DNA of 18,033 nt from CBDUJZ01 sp047629415 (GTDB lineage: Bacteria > Myxococcota_A > Bradymonadia > REDH01): NCBI GenBank assembly GCA_047629415.1, contig JBLHWZ010000089.1, forward strand, positions 1 to 18,033, given 5' to 3'. Position numbers and translations under genes: made by a program. This document shows, in pieces, positions 1-7,009 of the stretch (position 1 is its first letter; each line of letters opens with the position of its first letter). The notes beneath the pieces were generated by a model, which was not told the DNA's origin, ran no database searches, and worked only from the letters and a program-made list of their open reading frames with translations.

Positions 1-266
1 GTGGCCACCATCACGTCGGCCACATCGGCATCCTCGGCATCAGCAAGAAGGGCGAGGAATTCTACCAGATCATGCTGGGAGGCTCGGCCGCCGACGATGC
101 GAGTCTCGGCAAGTGGCTGGGACCCGCGATCGCCAAGCCCGACATTGCGCCGGCGGTCGGACGGCTCCTAGAGCGCTACGTTCAGGTCCGCGACGAAGAC
201 GAGCGATTTCTCGACACCTACCGCCGCGTTGGCGCGGCTGAGTTTAAGGAGGCCGTCTATGGCTAA
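1..266 (+). CDS. cysI: Sulfite/nitrite reductase haemoprotein, C-terminal fragment
   Basis: This is the 3' end of a gene that starts before the window; the reading frame begins at base 3 and ends at TAA 264-266, giving 87 residues. The fragment opens with GHHHVGHIGILG, then KKGEEFYQ and LGG, and ends with RFLDTYRRVGAAEFKEAVY. These are features of the C-terminal sirohaem/Fe-S repeat half of ferredoxin-type nitrite/sulfite reductases (COG0155). Such enzymes reduce sulfite to sulfide with six electrons in the cytoplasm. The fragment lacks the siroheme-ligating cysteines, so sulfite versus nitrite specificity cannot be read directly. The downstream DUF934 and cysH genes argue for sulfite. Its stop codon overlaps the DUF934 start by 8 bp, which suggests one operon. 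Confidence 0.88.
   Translation, partial: GHHHVGHIGILGISKKGEEFYQIMLGGSAADDASLGKWLGPAIAKPDIAPAVGRLLERYVQVRDEDERFLDTYRRVGAAEFKEAVYG
246..252 (+). promoter_or_regulatory. Shine-Dalgarno sequence setting the DUF934 start
   Basis: AAGGAGG lies 6 bases before ATG 259. It sits inside the last codons of the upstream cysI-like gene. It selects ATG 259 over an in-frame upstream ATG at 229, which has no such site and would give an N-terminus unlike the family. Confidence 0.75.
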
Positions 267-750
267 ACGCATCATTAAGGACCGGGAAATCGTAGAAGAT
301 CAGTGGACGACTCTCGCAGACGACGCGCCGGTTCCTGAGCGCGGTGATGTCATCGTCTCTCTCGAGCGATGGCGGTCGGAGCGGGAAGCGCTCACCGCGC
401 GCAAACAGGGGGTTGGGGTTTCGGTGAATGGGGAGCACGACATCCGCTCGCTCGCAGACGACCTCGAGGGTCTCTCACTGATCGCACTTGAGTTTCCAGC
501 ATTTGCCGATGGGCGCTGCTATAGCCACGCGCGCATTCTCAGGGACCAGCTTGGCTACAAAGGAGAGCTCCGCGCTACTGGAGACATCCTGCGCGATCAG
601 ATCTTCTACATGCAACGAGTGGGAATCAACGCGTTTGATGTCTCCGAAACCCAAGCGATCGAAGACGTCCTGCAGGGCCTGCAGGACTTCTCCGTGACCT
701 ACCAAGCCGCCGCCGACGTGAGCACTCCGCTCTACCGTCGGCGGGCGTAA
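259..750 (+). CDS. DUF934 family protein, sulfite-reduction accessory
   Basis: This encodes 163 residues from ATG 259, which a strong AAGGAGG supports. The diagnostic segment is in the C-terminal half: FPAFADGRCYSHARILR, then LGYKGELRATGDILRDQ and FYMQRVG. This matches DUF934 (COG3749), annotated as an oxidoreductase probably involved in sulfite reduction. The family is small, cytoplasmic and almost always sits beside cysI or cysH. Its biochemical role is not established, and an electron-transfer or assembly role for the reductase is only inferred from neighbourhood. Here it overlaps cysI by 8 bp and is followed 42 bp later by cysH. It has no signal peptide, membrane segment or cofactor motif that I can see. 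Confidence 0.85.
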   Translation: MAKRIIKDREIVEDQWTTLADDAPVPERGDVIVSLERWRSEREALTARKQGVGVSVNGEHDIRSLADDLEGLSLIALEFPAFADGRCYSHARILRDQLGYKGELRATGDILRDQIFYMQRVGINAFDVSETQAIEDVLQGLQDFSVTYQAAADVSTPLYRRRA

Positions 751-792
751 GACCGCCTTCGCGAGATTACTCGTCAGCCCAAGCGAAATGCC

Positions 793-1539
793 ATGAACCT
801 CACAGCAAAACTGACCGATAGCGAGCTCTCAGCATTGAACGCTCGATTCGCCGACGCTTCGGCGAGCGACGTCTTGCGGTGGGCAATGGAGCAGTACGGC
901 GACCGATTGGTAGTGGCGTCGAGTTTTGGGGCCGAGGATGTTGTCCTCATAGATCTCGCCGCCAAGATCTCGAAGAACGTCCGTGTCTTTACGCTCGACA
1001 CAGGCCGGCTCCATCAGGAGACGTACGATGTGCTCGAAGCGGTCGTCGACAAGTACGGGATCGAGGTGGAGGTCATGTCACCCGATACCGTGTCGCTGCA
1101 GGAGCTGATTCGAGCCAAGGGCCCAAACAGCTTTTACGCCTCCGTCGACAACCGGAAAGAGTGCTGCAGCGTGCGAAAAGTCGAGCCCCTCAAGCGCGTG
1201 CTTAACACCGCGGACGCTTGGGTCACCGGACTCCGACGCGAGCAGGCGGTTACACGCTCAGAGATTCAGCACTTCGAGCGCGATGACAGCAACGGCGGCA
1301 TGTTGAAGGTCAACCCGGTGGCGTCTTGGACCCACGATGAGATTTGGGACCATATCCACGCCAACAATGTGCCCTACAACCGACTGCACGATCAGGGTTT
1401 TCCCTCGATTGGATGCGCTCCCTGCACTCGGGCCATCGAGGCAGGCGAGGACGTGCGGGCCGGTCGTTGGTGGTGGGAGAGCCCAGAACTCAAGGAGTGC
1501 GGACTGCACCGACGGTTGCAGAACGCTGCCGCAGAGTAG
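793..1539 (+). CDS. cysH: Assimilatory APS/PAPS reductase, 4Fe-4S type
   Basis: This 248-residue cytoplasmic enzyme reduces an activated sulfate (adenylyl sulfate or its 3'-phosphate) to sulfite for cysteine synthesis, with thioredoxin-type reductant. The PP-loop-like VVASSFGAEDVVLID is at residues 40-54 and LDTGRLHQETY at 68-78. The adjacent cysteines C124-C125 plus C208 and C211 (GCAPC) form the paired CC...CxxC ligand set of the [4Fe-4S] cluster. That set separates bacterial/plant APS reductases from cluster-free enterobacterial PAPS reductases. The catalytic cysteine is C236 in ECGLH near the C-terminus. No Shine-Dalgarno is obvious before ATG 793, so the gene may depend on coupling within the cys operon. 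No ATP sulfurylase gene is in view. The stop codon is 3 bp from the stop of the convergent M20 gene. Confidence 0.93.
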   Translation: MNLTAKLTDSELSALNARFADASASDVLRWAMEQYGDRLVVASSFGAEDVVLIDLAAKISKNVRVFTLDTGRLHQETYDVLEAVVDKYGIEVEVMSPDTVSLQELIRAKGPNSFYASVDNRKECCSVRKVEPLKRVLNTADAWVTGLRREQAVTRSEIQHFERDDSNGGMLKVNPVASWTHDEIWDHIHANNVPYNRLHDQGFPSIGCAPCTRAIEAGEDVRAGRWWWESPELKECGLHRRLQNAAAE

Positions 1540-1542
1540 GAG

Positions 1543-2733
1543 CTAGCGGCGCGCCGCGAGTGTCCGGAGGATCGCTCGCCCCATGACCCGTGCGGCAATC
1601 GCCAGCGCGCTCTCGTCGACGTCGAAGCCCGGCGTATGAAGGTGATGCACTTCATCACCAGGGGCCCGCACACCAAGCCGCAGCATGAACTGGGGCATGT
1701 GAATTCCGAACATGCCGAAGTCTTCCGCCCCCGTGCTTGGGAAGTCGATTTCGTCGATGTGCTCGTGGCCGATCACGTCAGCTGCTGAGTCCTTCACGAT
1801 CTCGTAGAGGGCCTCATCGTTCATAACGGGTGGCGCACCTGTCGCCAGCACCATCTGAACCGAGCATCCGTGTACCTTGGCGGCGGCCGTCGCGACCTCT
1901 CGCATCTCGCGGTGCAAGAGCTCACGGACCTCTTTTTGGAGCGTCCGTACAACTCCTGTGAGTTCCACCTCTCCGGCGATCACGTTCTTGGCCTCGCCGC
2001 CATGGATCGTACCGACGTTCAGCACGGCCGGGTACATCGGGTTCACCCGCTGTCCGATCAGGGTGTAGAGCGACCGAATCACGTCAGCCGAGGCGAGGAT
2101 GGCATCCTTGGCGAGGAAGGGGCGGGCGGAGTGCCCCGCCTGGCCGGTGATTTTGATCGAGAACGTGTCGGTGGCAGAGGTGAGCGCCCCGGTACGAACA
2201 CCAACGTCGCCGACCTGTCGCGTCGGATCGACATGCAGCGCTAGCGCGGCGCTGATTCCCACAGCAGCGCCATCGACGATCATCGCTTCGGCGCCGCTAG
2301 GAACCACCTCTTCCGCCGGCTGAAAGATAAAGCGTACGCGGCCATCGAGTTCCGGGCCGAGTTCGTTGAAGACGGATGCCAAGAGCGCCGCCACCGCTGC
2401 GTGAACGTCGTGTCCACATGCGTGGCAAACACCTGGGTTCTGCGAGACATAATCTGTCCCAGCGGGCTTCTTTTCGAAGATTGGGAGCGCGTCGATATCT
2501 CCGCGGTAGATCACGCCGTAGTCACCTTGGCCCACCTCCGTAATCAGGCCCGTCGAGGCAGCGTCCCGCGTCTCCATTCCGAGGTTGTTGAGCCAGTTCC
2601 TTAAGAACTTCTGGGTCTCGAATTCGTGCCAGCCCAGCTCAGGGTGTGCGTGCAGATGTCGTCGCACGGCAATGGCTGCGGCTTCGTGTTTCGCGACCAA
2701 CTCATCGAGTTTCTGTTCAAGCATCCGCGTCAA
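1543..2733 (-). CDS. M20 family amidohydrolase (hippurate/N-acyl-amino-acid type)
   Basis: This 396-residue metallohydrolase belongs to the IAA-amino-acid/hippurate hydrolase branch of peptidase family M20, which cleaves N-acyl amino acids. Visible motifs are RRHLHAHPELGWHEFET (24-40), RGDIDALP (77-84), CHACGHDVH (103-111), FQPAEE (137-142), LALHVDP around residue 167, then GAEDFGMF and HHLHTPGFD near the C-terminus. The cysteine, histidines and glutamates of these motifs are the family's metal ligands and general base. The long start is TTG 2733, directly after the cupin stop, with GGAG 10 bases upstream. ATG 2724, three codons in, is the alternative. There is no signal peptide, so it is probably cytoplasmic. 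The substrate cannot be read from sequence. It is the last gene of the HD-GYP/cupin cluster and converges with cysH. Confidence 0.9.
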   Translation of the reverse strand: MTRMLEQKLDELVAKHEAAAIAVRRHLHAHPELGWHEFETQKFLRNWLNNLGMETRDAASTGLITEVGQGDYGVIYRGDIDALPIFEKKPAGTDYVSQNPGVCHACGHDVHAAVAALLASVFNELGPELDGRVRFIFQPAEEVVPSGAEAMIVDGAAVGISAALALHVDPTRQVGDVGVRTGALTSATDTFSIKITGQAGHSARPFLAKDAILASADVIRSLYTLIGQRVNPMYPAVLNVGTIHGGEAKNVIAGEVELTGVVRTLQKEVRELLHREMREVATAAAKVHGCSVQMVLATGAPPVMNDEALYEIVKDSAADVIGHEHIDEIDFPSTGAEDFGMFGIHMPQFMLRLGVRAPGDEVHHLHTPGFDVDESALAIAARVMGRAILRTLAARR

Positions 2734-3141
2734 TCACTCAGGGCTCCAATCGGCAGGAGCTAGTTCAAATGTGGAGAAATCGAAGCCGGGGCCGACGGCG
2801 CAGCCGACGAGGGTCCACTCGCCGAGAGTGCGCGCAGCCTGCCAAGCGTTTGGAGGCACGACGGCCTGCGGTCGTTGTCCGGAGACTAGGTCGGCGCCGA
2901 GTACGAAGGACTCATGTTCGCCGTCAAAGGTCCGCAGTTCAAGCGCCGCTCCGGCGTGGTAGTACCAGATCTCGCTGGCATCGATGCGGTGCCAGTGGGA
3001 AGGCCGCGTGGAGTCGAGCAGGAAGTAAATCGAGGTGATCGGAGACCGGCCGTCTGCATCTGCGCGGTAGAGCTCCTTGTAGAACCCGCCCTCTGGGTGC
3101 GCTGCCAACCCCAGAGTGCGAATCACTTCGTCAGAGGTCAC
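2734..3141 (-). CDS. DUF985 cupin-fold protein
   Basis: This encodes 135 residues of the DUF985/COG3542 cupin family. The opening LGLAAHPEGGFYKELYRAD (10-28) is followed by SIYFLLD. The metal-site-like HWHRIDASEIWYYHAG (49-64) carries H49, H51, E57 and H62. QAVVPPNAWQAA (92-103) and LVGCAVGPGFDFSTFEL (111-127) complete the fold. Members are small cytoplasmic single-domain cupins of unproven activity, sometimes called predicted sugar epimerases. The chosen start is GTG 3141, which overlaps the upstream HD-GYP gene by 11 bp and puts the usual short N-terminal helix before HPEGG. No good Shine-Dalgarno is visible, so translation is probably coupled. The stop at 2734 abuts the M20 start. The function in this cluster is unknown. 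Confidence 0.87.
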   Translation of the reverse strand: MTSDEVIRTLGLAAHPEGGFYKELYRADADGRSPITSIYFLLDSTRPSHWHRIDASEIWYYHAGAALELRTFDGEHESFVLGADLVSGQRPQAVVPPNAWQAARTLGEWTLVGCAVGPGFDFSTFELAPADWSPE

Positions 3142-4246
3142 CAGATAGCCCGGCTTCGTTCTGCGCGCGGACCCGATCGCGATCTGTGTACTTGCGCAGC
3201 AGACGTTCGACTTCTGGCCGTTGTTCGCCGAACAGCTTCACCAACTGGGGGTCGAAGAGCGAGCCGGATCCGTGCTCGATGAACGCGAAGGCGTCGTCGA
3301 CCTCGAGAGCGTCTCGGTGCACGCGCTCACTGACCAGGGCATCAAAAACATCAGCGATGGCCACGATGCGGCCTGCGATCGGGATCTCTTCGCCGCTGAG
3401 GCGGTCTGGGTATCCTGTCCCGTCCCAGCGCTCGTGGTGAGTAAGCGCGACCATGGCCGCCGTCTTCATCAACTCCGAGTCGTAGCCGCTGAGGATCCGA
3501 GAACCTATGCGGACATGTTTTTGGATGATTTTCATCTCATCAGGCTCGAGGGTGTCACGCTTGGTCAGAATCTCCTTCGGAATCCCGACGTTTCCGATGT
3601 CATGGAGCGCTGAAGCGAGGCGAAGAAGCGTCACCGACTCTCGAGACAGACCGTAAGCCCGCGCAAGAAGCGCTGCGAATCGGCCGATCCGATAGGTGTG
3701 GGCGGTGCGCCGCAGACCCCTGAACTCTGCGGCCGTCGATAGCGCGTGGATCGACTCCTCGTGCTCTAGAGTCAACGTGCGAGCGTGAGCGCGCATTGAC
3801 TCGATCGTACCCATCAGCGCTTCGGTGCGCCGGTGTACAAGGTTTGTCATCTCGAGGTTGAGACGCGAGCTTTGAAGCTCGGCTTCTCGCCGCTTCAATG
3901 CTGAGCGCACGGCGATGATCAGGCCCGGAGGATCGACGGGTTTGACGACGTAGCCGTAGACGCCGAGATCCAGCGCTTGGTCCGCGACCTGCGGCTCATT
4001 GATGGCCGTCATTACGATCGAGGCTGTGTGCGGCGCCCGGTCAGCGATGCGAGAGAGGAAGGTCAAACCCGAGGCGTCTGGCATGAGCAAGTCGCAGATA
4101 ACCAACTCAAAGTCGGCGTTCTCCCACTCCTGCATCGCGGTCGTCGCATCCGCTGCCGTCGTGCACTCGTGCCCGTCACGTTCAAGTACTCGGCGCGTCA
4201 ACTCAAGGAGCTGGGCGTTGTCGTCGACCAGTAGCAGCTTTGCCAT
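3131..4246 (-). CDS. Response regulator with HD-GYP output domain (RpfG-like)
   Basis: This 371-residue soluble regulator has an N-terminal receiver (2-118) with D8, D9, phospho-acceptor D52 (CDLLMPD), T80 and K102 all present. A helical linker (120-170) leads to an HD-GYP domain, a family that hydrolyses cyclic di-GMP. E174 and H183 (first helix), H215-D216, H244, HHERWDGTGYP (270-280) and the IADVFDAL region (297-304) follow the family order. Two departures stand out. The HDIGK motif reads HDIGN (N219), losing a lysine that contacts substrate phosphate in characterised members, and the usual DRPYR segment reads ERVHR. The metal ligands look intact, so weak activity or a binding-only role are both possible. 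The gene heads the minus-strand cluster, is divergent from the receiver-kinase genes at 4490, and may be their output partner. Confidence 0.92.
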   Translation of the reverse strand: MAKLLLVDDNAQLLELTRRVLERDGHECTTAADATTAMQEWENADFELVICDLLMPDASGLTFLSRIADRAPHTASIVMTAINEPQVADQALDLGVYGYVVKPVDPPGLIIAVRSALKRREAELQSSRLNLEMTNLVHRRTEALMGTIESMRAHARTLTLEHEESIHALSTAAEFRGLRRTAHTYRIGRFAALLARAYGLSRESVTLLRLASALHDIGNVGIPKEILTKRDTLEPDEMKIIQKHVRIGSRILSGYDSELMKTAAMVALTHHERWDGTGYPDRLSGEEIPIAGRIVAIADVFDALVSERVHRDALEVDDAFAFIEHGSGSLFDPQLVKLFGEQRPEVERLLRKYTDRDRVRAQNEAGLSGDL

Positions 4247-4272
4247 GCAGACCGTTCAGGCGGGGTCCGAGT

Positions 4273-4301
4273 ATCGTAAGCTGCGGGTCCCTTCCGGTAA
4301 A
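4273..4301 (-). promoter_or_regulatory. Candidate sigma70-type promoter for the HD-GYP cluster
   Basis: Reading the minus strand, TTTACC (4301-4296) and TACGAT (4278-4273) are separated by exactly 17 bases, matching the -35 and -10 consensus at 4 of 6 positions each. Transcription would start roughly 20 bases before ATG 4246, leaving a very short leader with no clear Shine-Dalgarno. This is a sequence match only. Confidence 0.35.
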
Positions 4302-4349
4302 GTTTTGCTGGGGCTCGTCCGATTCCCCAAAGCGCTGGTCTTGCGAGGA

Positions 4350-4370
4350 TCGCTCGCTTCGGTCGCTCGC
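4350..4370. repeat. Paired TCGCTCGC motif in the divergent intergenic region
   Basis: TCGCTCGC occurs at 4350-4357 and again at 4363-4370, a 13-base period, beside the short palindrome GCGA-GGA-TCGC at 4343-4353. A second palindrome, GAACGTTC, lies at 4421-4428. All fall in the 243-base spacer 4247-4489 between the divergent HD-GYP and receiver-kinase genes. They could be operator half-sites, or ordinary GC-rich sequence. I see no convincing plus-strand promoter in the spacer. Confidence 0.25.
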
Positions 4371-4489
4371 GCCCAAATACCGCGGCGAGCTGGCGACAGG
4401 GGCGTGCCGGTTGGTAATTAGAACGTTCCGCCGAGGCGATCGTGCCCACCGGACCTTGATACCTGGCCGCGCGCTCGGTCCCGTGCGTC

Positions 4490-5752
4490 ATGCAGTTTGA
4501 CACTGCAGGGTCGGCAGCCGATCCTGTTAGCCTCTCACTCTTTCCGCCCTGGCTCCACAACTTGGTCACCGCCTCTTTACGTGACGAAATCGCCGCGCTC
4601 GGCATCGACCCTGTGCGGTGCACTCGCGTTCTCCTGGTCGACGACCAGCCGGAGAACCTCGTGGTCCTTGAAGCGCTCTTGGAGGACGACTGGGATGTGC
4701 AGTGCGCCGACTCGGCGAAGGAGGCGCTTGAGCTGATCGCCAGCGACGGTGCGCCAGACATCATCATCAGCGACCAGCGTATGCCGGAGATGACCGGGGT
4801 CCAGCTGCTCACTCAGGTGGCAGCGAAACACCCGGCGACGATCCGCATGGTGCTCACCGGATACACTGAAGTAGGGCCAATGGTCGCGGCGGTGAACGAG
4901 GGAGCCGTGTCGCGGTTCATGTTCAAGCCATGGGACGCCGCTCAGATGCGTGCTGCGGTCGTTCAAGCGGCGGAATTGAAGGAGTCTCGCTCCAATCTCC
5001 GCCTCCTCGTTCAGTCTTTGAGCGAAAGACGCGTCCAGCTTCGAGCTACTTTGGGGGCGAATCGCATCGCTCATGCCCAGCTCGCTGCGGCGGAACGGCT
5101 CTCAACGCTCGGGCGGCTCACCGCCGGGATCACCCACGAACTGAGAAATCAGCTCGCGGTCATGGTGATGCTCGTCGGCGAGGTGCGTCTGATCAGCCAA
5201 CGCCCCGAAGTGCTCGGGCCGGCTGAGGCAGCGCTTCGGTCCCTGCGCTCGCTTCTCGCGCTGGTCGAGGATGTGAACGCGTTCGCTCGCTCGCAGGCAC
5301 TCTCCTTGGACAAGACGCTCGTCTCGGTCGAACGCTTGGTGGAGGACTCCCTCCGTTTCTTGCGCATCGATCCCGCGGTCGGCTCCAAGCAACTCGAAGT
5401 CTCGATCGACTCGGGGGCCGGCGTCGTTGAGGTGGATGTTCACAGGCTGCGGCAGTCCCTCCTCGTGCTGCTGCGAAACGCCGCAATGGCCGGTGCCACC
5501 GTGATCGAAATCCGCGCGCGAGTGGACGCAGGGTTCGTTTTGTTCGAGGTCATCGACGACGGTGTCGGCATGGACGAAGCCACGCTCGAACGCGCGAAAG
5601 AGGCGTTCTTCGGTCGCTTTGGCGGCGACAGTCTGGGGATTGGACTCGGAATCGCGGATCTCGTCGCAGACTCCCACGGCGGCACCCTGGAGTTGCGAAG
5701 TACGCTGGGACACGGGACCGTCGCTCAGCTGCGCATCCCGGTGCCAGAATGA
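4490..5752 (+). CDS. Receiver-histidine kinase fusion, catalytic residues intact
   Basis: This 420-residue soluble protein has no membrane segment. After a 44-residue N-terminal extension, a receiver domain (45-160) carries D51-D52, phospho-acceptor D95 (SDQRMPEMTG), T123 and K146 (FMFKPWD). A coiled linker (165-200) leads to a dimerisation/phosphotransfer helix with H216 in GITHELRNQL, then an ATP-binding domain: N330 (LLRNAAMA), DDGVGM (356-361) and GIGLGIAD (383-390). The ATP lid is short, and the first asparagine of the usual NLxxNA box is missing. The architecture suggests a kinase whose activity is set by phosphorylation of its own receiver. It overlaps the next gene by ATGA and is divergent from the HD-GYP regulator. 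ATG 4490 has no clear Shine-Dalgarno, so the true start could be a few codons downstream. Confidence 0.88.
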   Translation: MQFDTAGSAADPVSLSLFPPWLHNLVTASLRDEIAALGIDPVRCTRVLLVDDQPENLVVLEALLEDDWDVQCADSAKEALELIASDGAPDIIISDQRMPEMTGVQLLTQVAAKHPATIRMVLTGYTEVGPMVAAVNEGAVSRFMFKPWDAAQMRAAVVQAAELKESRSNLRLLVQSLSERRVQLRATLGANRIAHAQLAAAERLSTLGRLTAGITHELRNQLAVMVMLVGEVRLISQRPEVLGPAEAALRSLRSLLALVEDVNAFARSQALSLDKTLVSVERLVEDSLRFLRIDPAVGSKQLEVSIDSGAGVVEVDVHRLRQSLLVLLRNAAMAGATVIEIRARVDAGFVLFEVIDDGVGMDEATLERAKEAFFGRFGGDSLGIGLGIADLVADSHGGTLELRSTLGHGTVAQLRIPVPE

Positions 5753-6885
5753 GTTTGATAGGCGGCTACGCAATCCCACGCAGAATCTGGCCGACTCGGG
5801 CCGTCCCGACAGAGGTCACCCTTGGGCTACGACGGCTGCTCGTCGCTGAGGCGCTGGTCGAATCCCAGGACATCGAGCGGCGGCGCGCGCCAGCGATCGT
5901 TATCCTCGCTCCGGAGGACATCCGAAACCCGAGCGAAGATGTGGTCGAGTTACTCGACAAGGCGAGGCCTGGGCGCCCAATCTTGCTCGGCGGAACGCAG
6001 GACCGCGCGGTGCTCGCCAAGGCGATCAATGAATTCCGCGTTCACCGAGTCCTACCGAGTGGAATCGAGCTTTCACTGATCGCAGCGGCGCTCAAAGATG
6101 CCCATGAGGAGGTCGAAGTCGGTGCAGCGCTCGAGATGCTCGCCACCAACCTTCGGGGCGAAACCGCGCGTGTCGCCTCGGCCATTCACGACCTGCGCCG
6201 GACACAGTCGGACTTGCTCCACACTGAACGTCTCTCGACCATCGGGCGACTCACCGGCGGTCTGGTTCAGGCGGTCGATCGCCACCAAGTCGTAGTGAAG
6301 CGATTCGCACAAGTCCTCGATGCGGAAGACCCAGAGTTGCATCGTCTGGCGAATGCAGCCGTTGATGGAACTCACTCGGTCGGTGCGTTGCTTGAGGAGA
6401 TCGAGTCATACGCGGCGGGGACAGAGCGTCGGTTTCGCATCAAGGTCGAGGACCTCGACTCGGTCGTTCGCGGCGCAGTCGCCTTCGCGCGTTTTGACGA
6501 ACTCTCGACGGCTCGGACGCTGACGATCGACCTCGAATCGAGGGCTCACGTGAGCCTCGACCGATACGCAATGTACCAAGTTATCGTGAACCTTGTACGA
6601 AACGCGCTGCAGGCCACGAAGCCTGGCGGTGTCGTCGAGGTTCGTACCTATCGGGGGCGTGGAGTCGCCGTTCTTGAGGTCGAAGACAACGGCGTCGGGA
6701 TGACAAGTGAAGTCCGATCGAGAATGTTCGAACCGTTCTTTTCCACACGTGGCGAAGAGGGCCTCGGCCTGGGACTTCGAGCGGTCAGATCCATCATTAG
6801 GCAGCACGATGGCACAGTAGAAGTGCTTACCCGAGAGGGGCGCGGGACCCGCGTTCAGGTTCGCTTGCCCGTGGAAACTGTCTAG
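5749..6885 (+). CDS. Degenerate receiver-histidine kinase paralogue (pseudokinase-like)
   Basis: This 378-residue soluble protein is organised like its upstream neighbour but with key residues replaced. The N-terminal domain (about 20-118) aligns with the neighbour's receiver, with A54 for the phospho-acceptor Asp (APAIVILAP versus APDIIISDQ), G81 or G82 for the conserved Thr, and L102 for the Lys. In the phosphotransfer helix, ERLSTIGRLTGGLVQAVDRH (160-179) aligns with ERLSTLGRLTAGITHELRNQ of the neighbour, so the phospho-acceptor His is Q174 and the next Glu is Ala. H179 is five residues out of register. The ATP-binding domain is canonical: NLVRNALQA (281-289), EDNGVGM (312-318), FEPFFSTR (327-334) and GLGLGL (338-343). 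ATG 5749 overlaps the upstream stop as ATGA, so the pair is probably co-translated and may heterodimerise. Confidence 0.85.
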   Translation: MSLIGGYAIPRRIWPTRAVPTEVTLGLRRLLVAEALVESQDIERRRAPAIVILAPEDIRNPSEDVVELLDKARPGRPILLGGTQDRAVLAKAINEFRVHRVLPSGIELSLIAAALKDAHEEVEVGAALEMLATNLRGETARVASAIHDLRRTQSDLLHTERLSTIGRLTGGLVQAVDRHQVVVKRFAQVLDAEDPELHRLANAAVDGTHSVGALLEEIESYAAGTERRFRIKVEDLDSVVRGAVAFARFDELSTARTLTIDLESRAHVSLDRYAMYQVIVNLVRNALQATKPGGVVEVRTYRGRGVAVLEVEDNGVGMTSEVRSRMFEPFFSTRGEEGLGLGLRAVRSIIRQHDGTVEVLTREGRGTRVQVRLPVETV

Positions 6886-7009
6886 TTCGATACGTGCCCC
6901 GTCAGACGTTATATCGCCGCACACCCCTACGACTATCTTGCGTCGCCTCACGCCCTTCGGTAGCCGAGCGCGTCCGCCGTAGTAAAAAGGGGACACCACG
7001 GAGTACCTC

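Noticed and set aside
229..258. Upstream ATG for the DUF934 protein
   Set aside because: It lacks a ribosome-binding site, whereas ATG 259 has AAGGAGG at ideal spacing and gives a family-like N-terminus.
4198..4812. Minus-strand open frame of 204 codons spanning the divergent spacer
   Set aside because: It overlaps the 5' ends of both the HD-GYP and kinase genes, whose receiver motifs are clear. Its translation is Ser/Arg-rich without recognisable domains.
5749..6885. The degenerate kinase as a decaying pseudogene
   Set aside because: The frame is full length with no stop or frameshift, the ATP-binding domain is fully canonical, and the start is coupled to the upstream gene. Selective loss of phospho-acceptor sites fits a functional pseudokinase better than decay.
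6886..7009. Threonine attenuator or promoter before thrA
   Set aside because: No short peptide with runs of Thr or Ile codons and no terminator hairpin with a T-run was found. Promoter-like hexamers there match the consensus too weakly to call.
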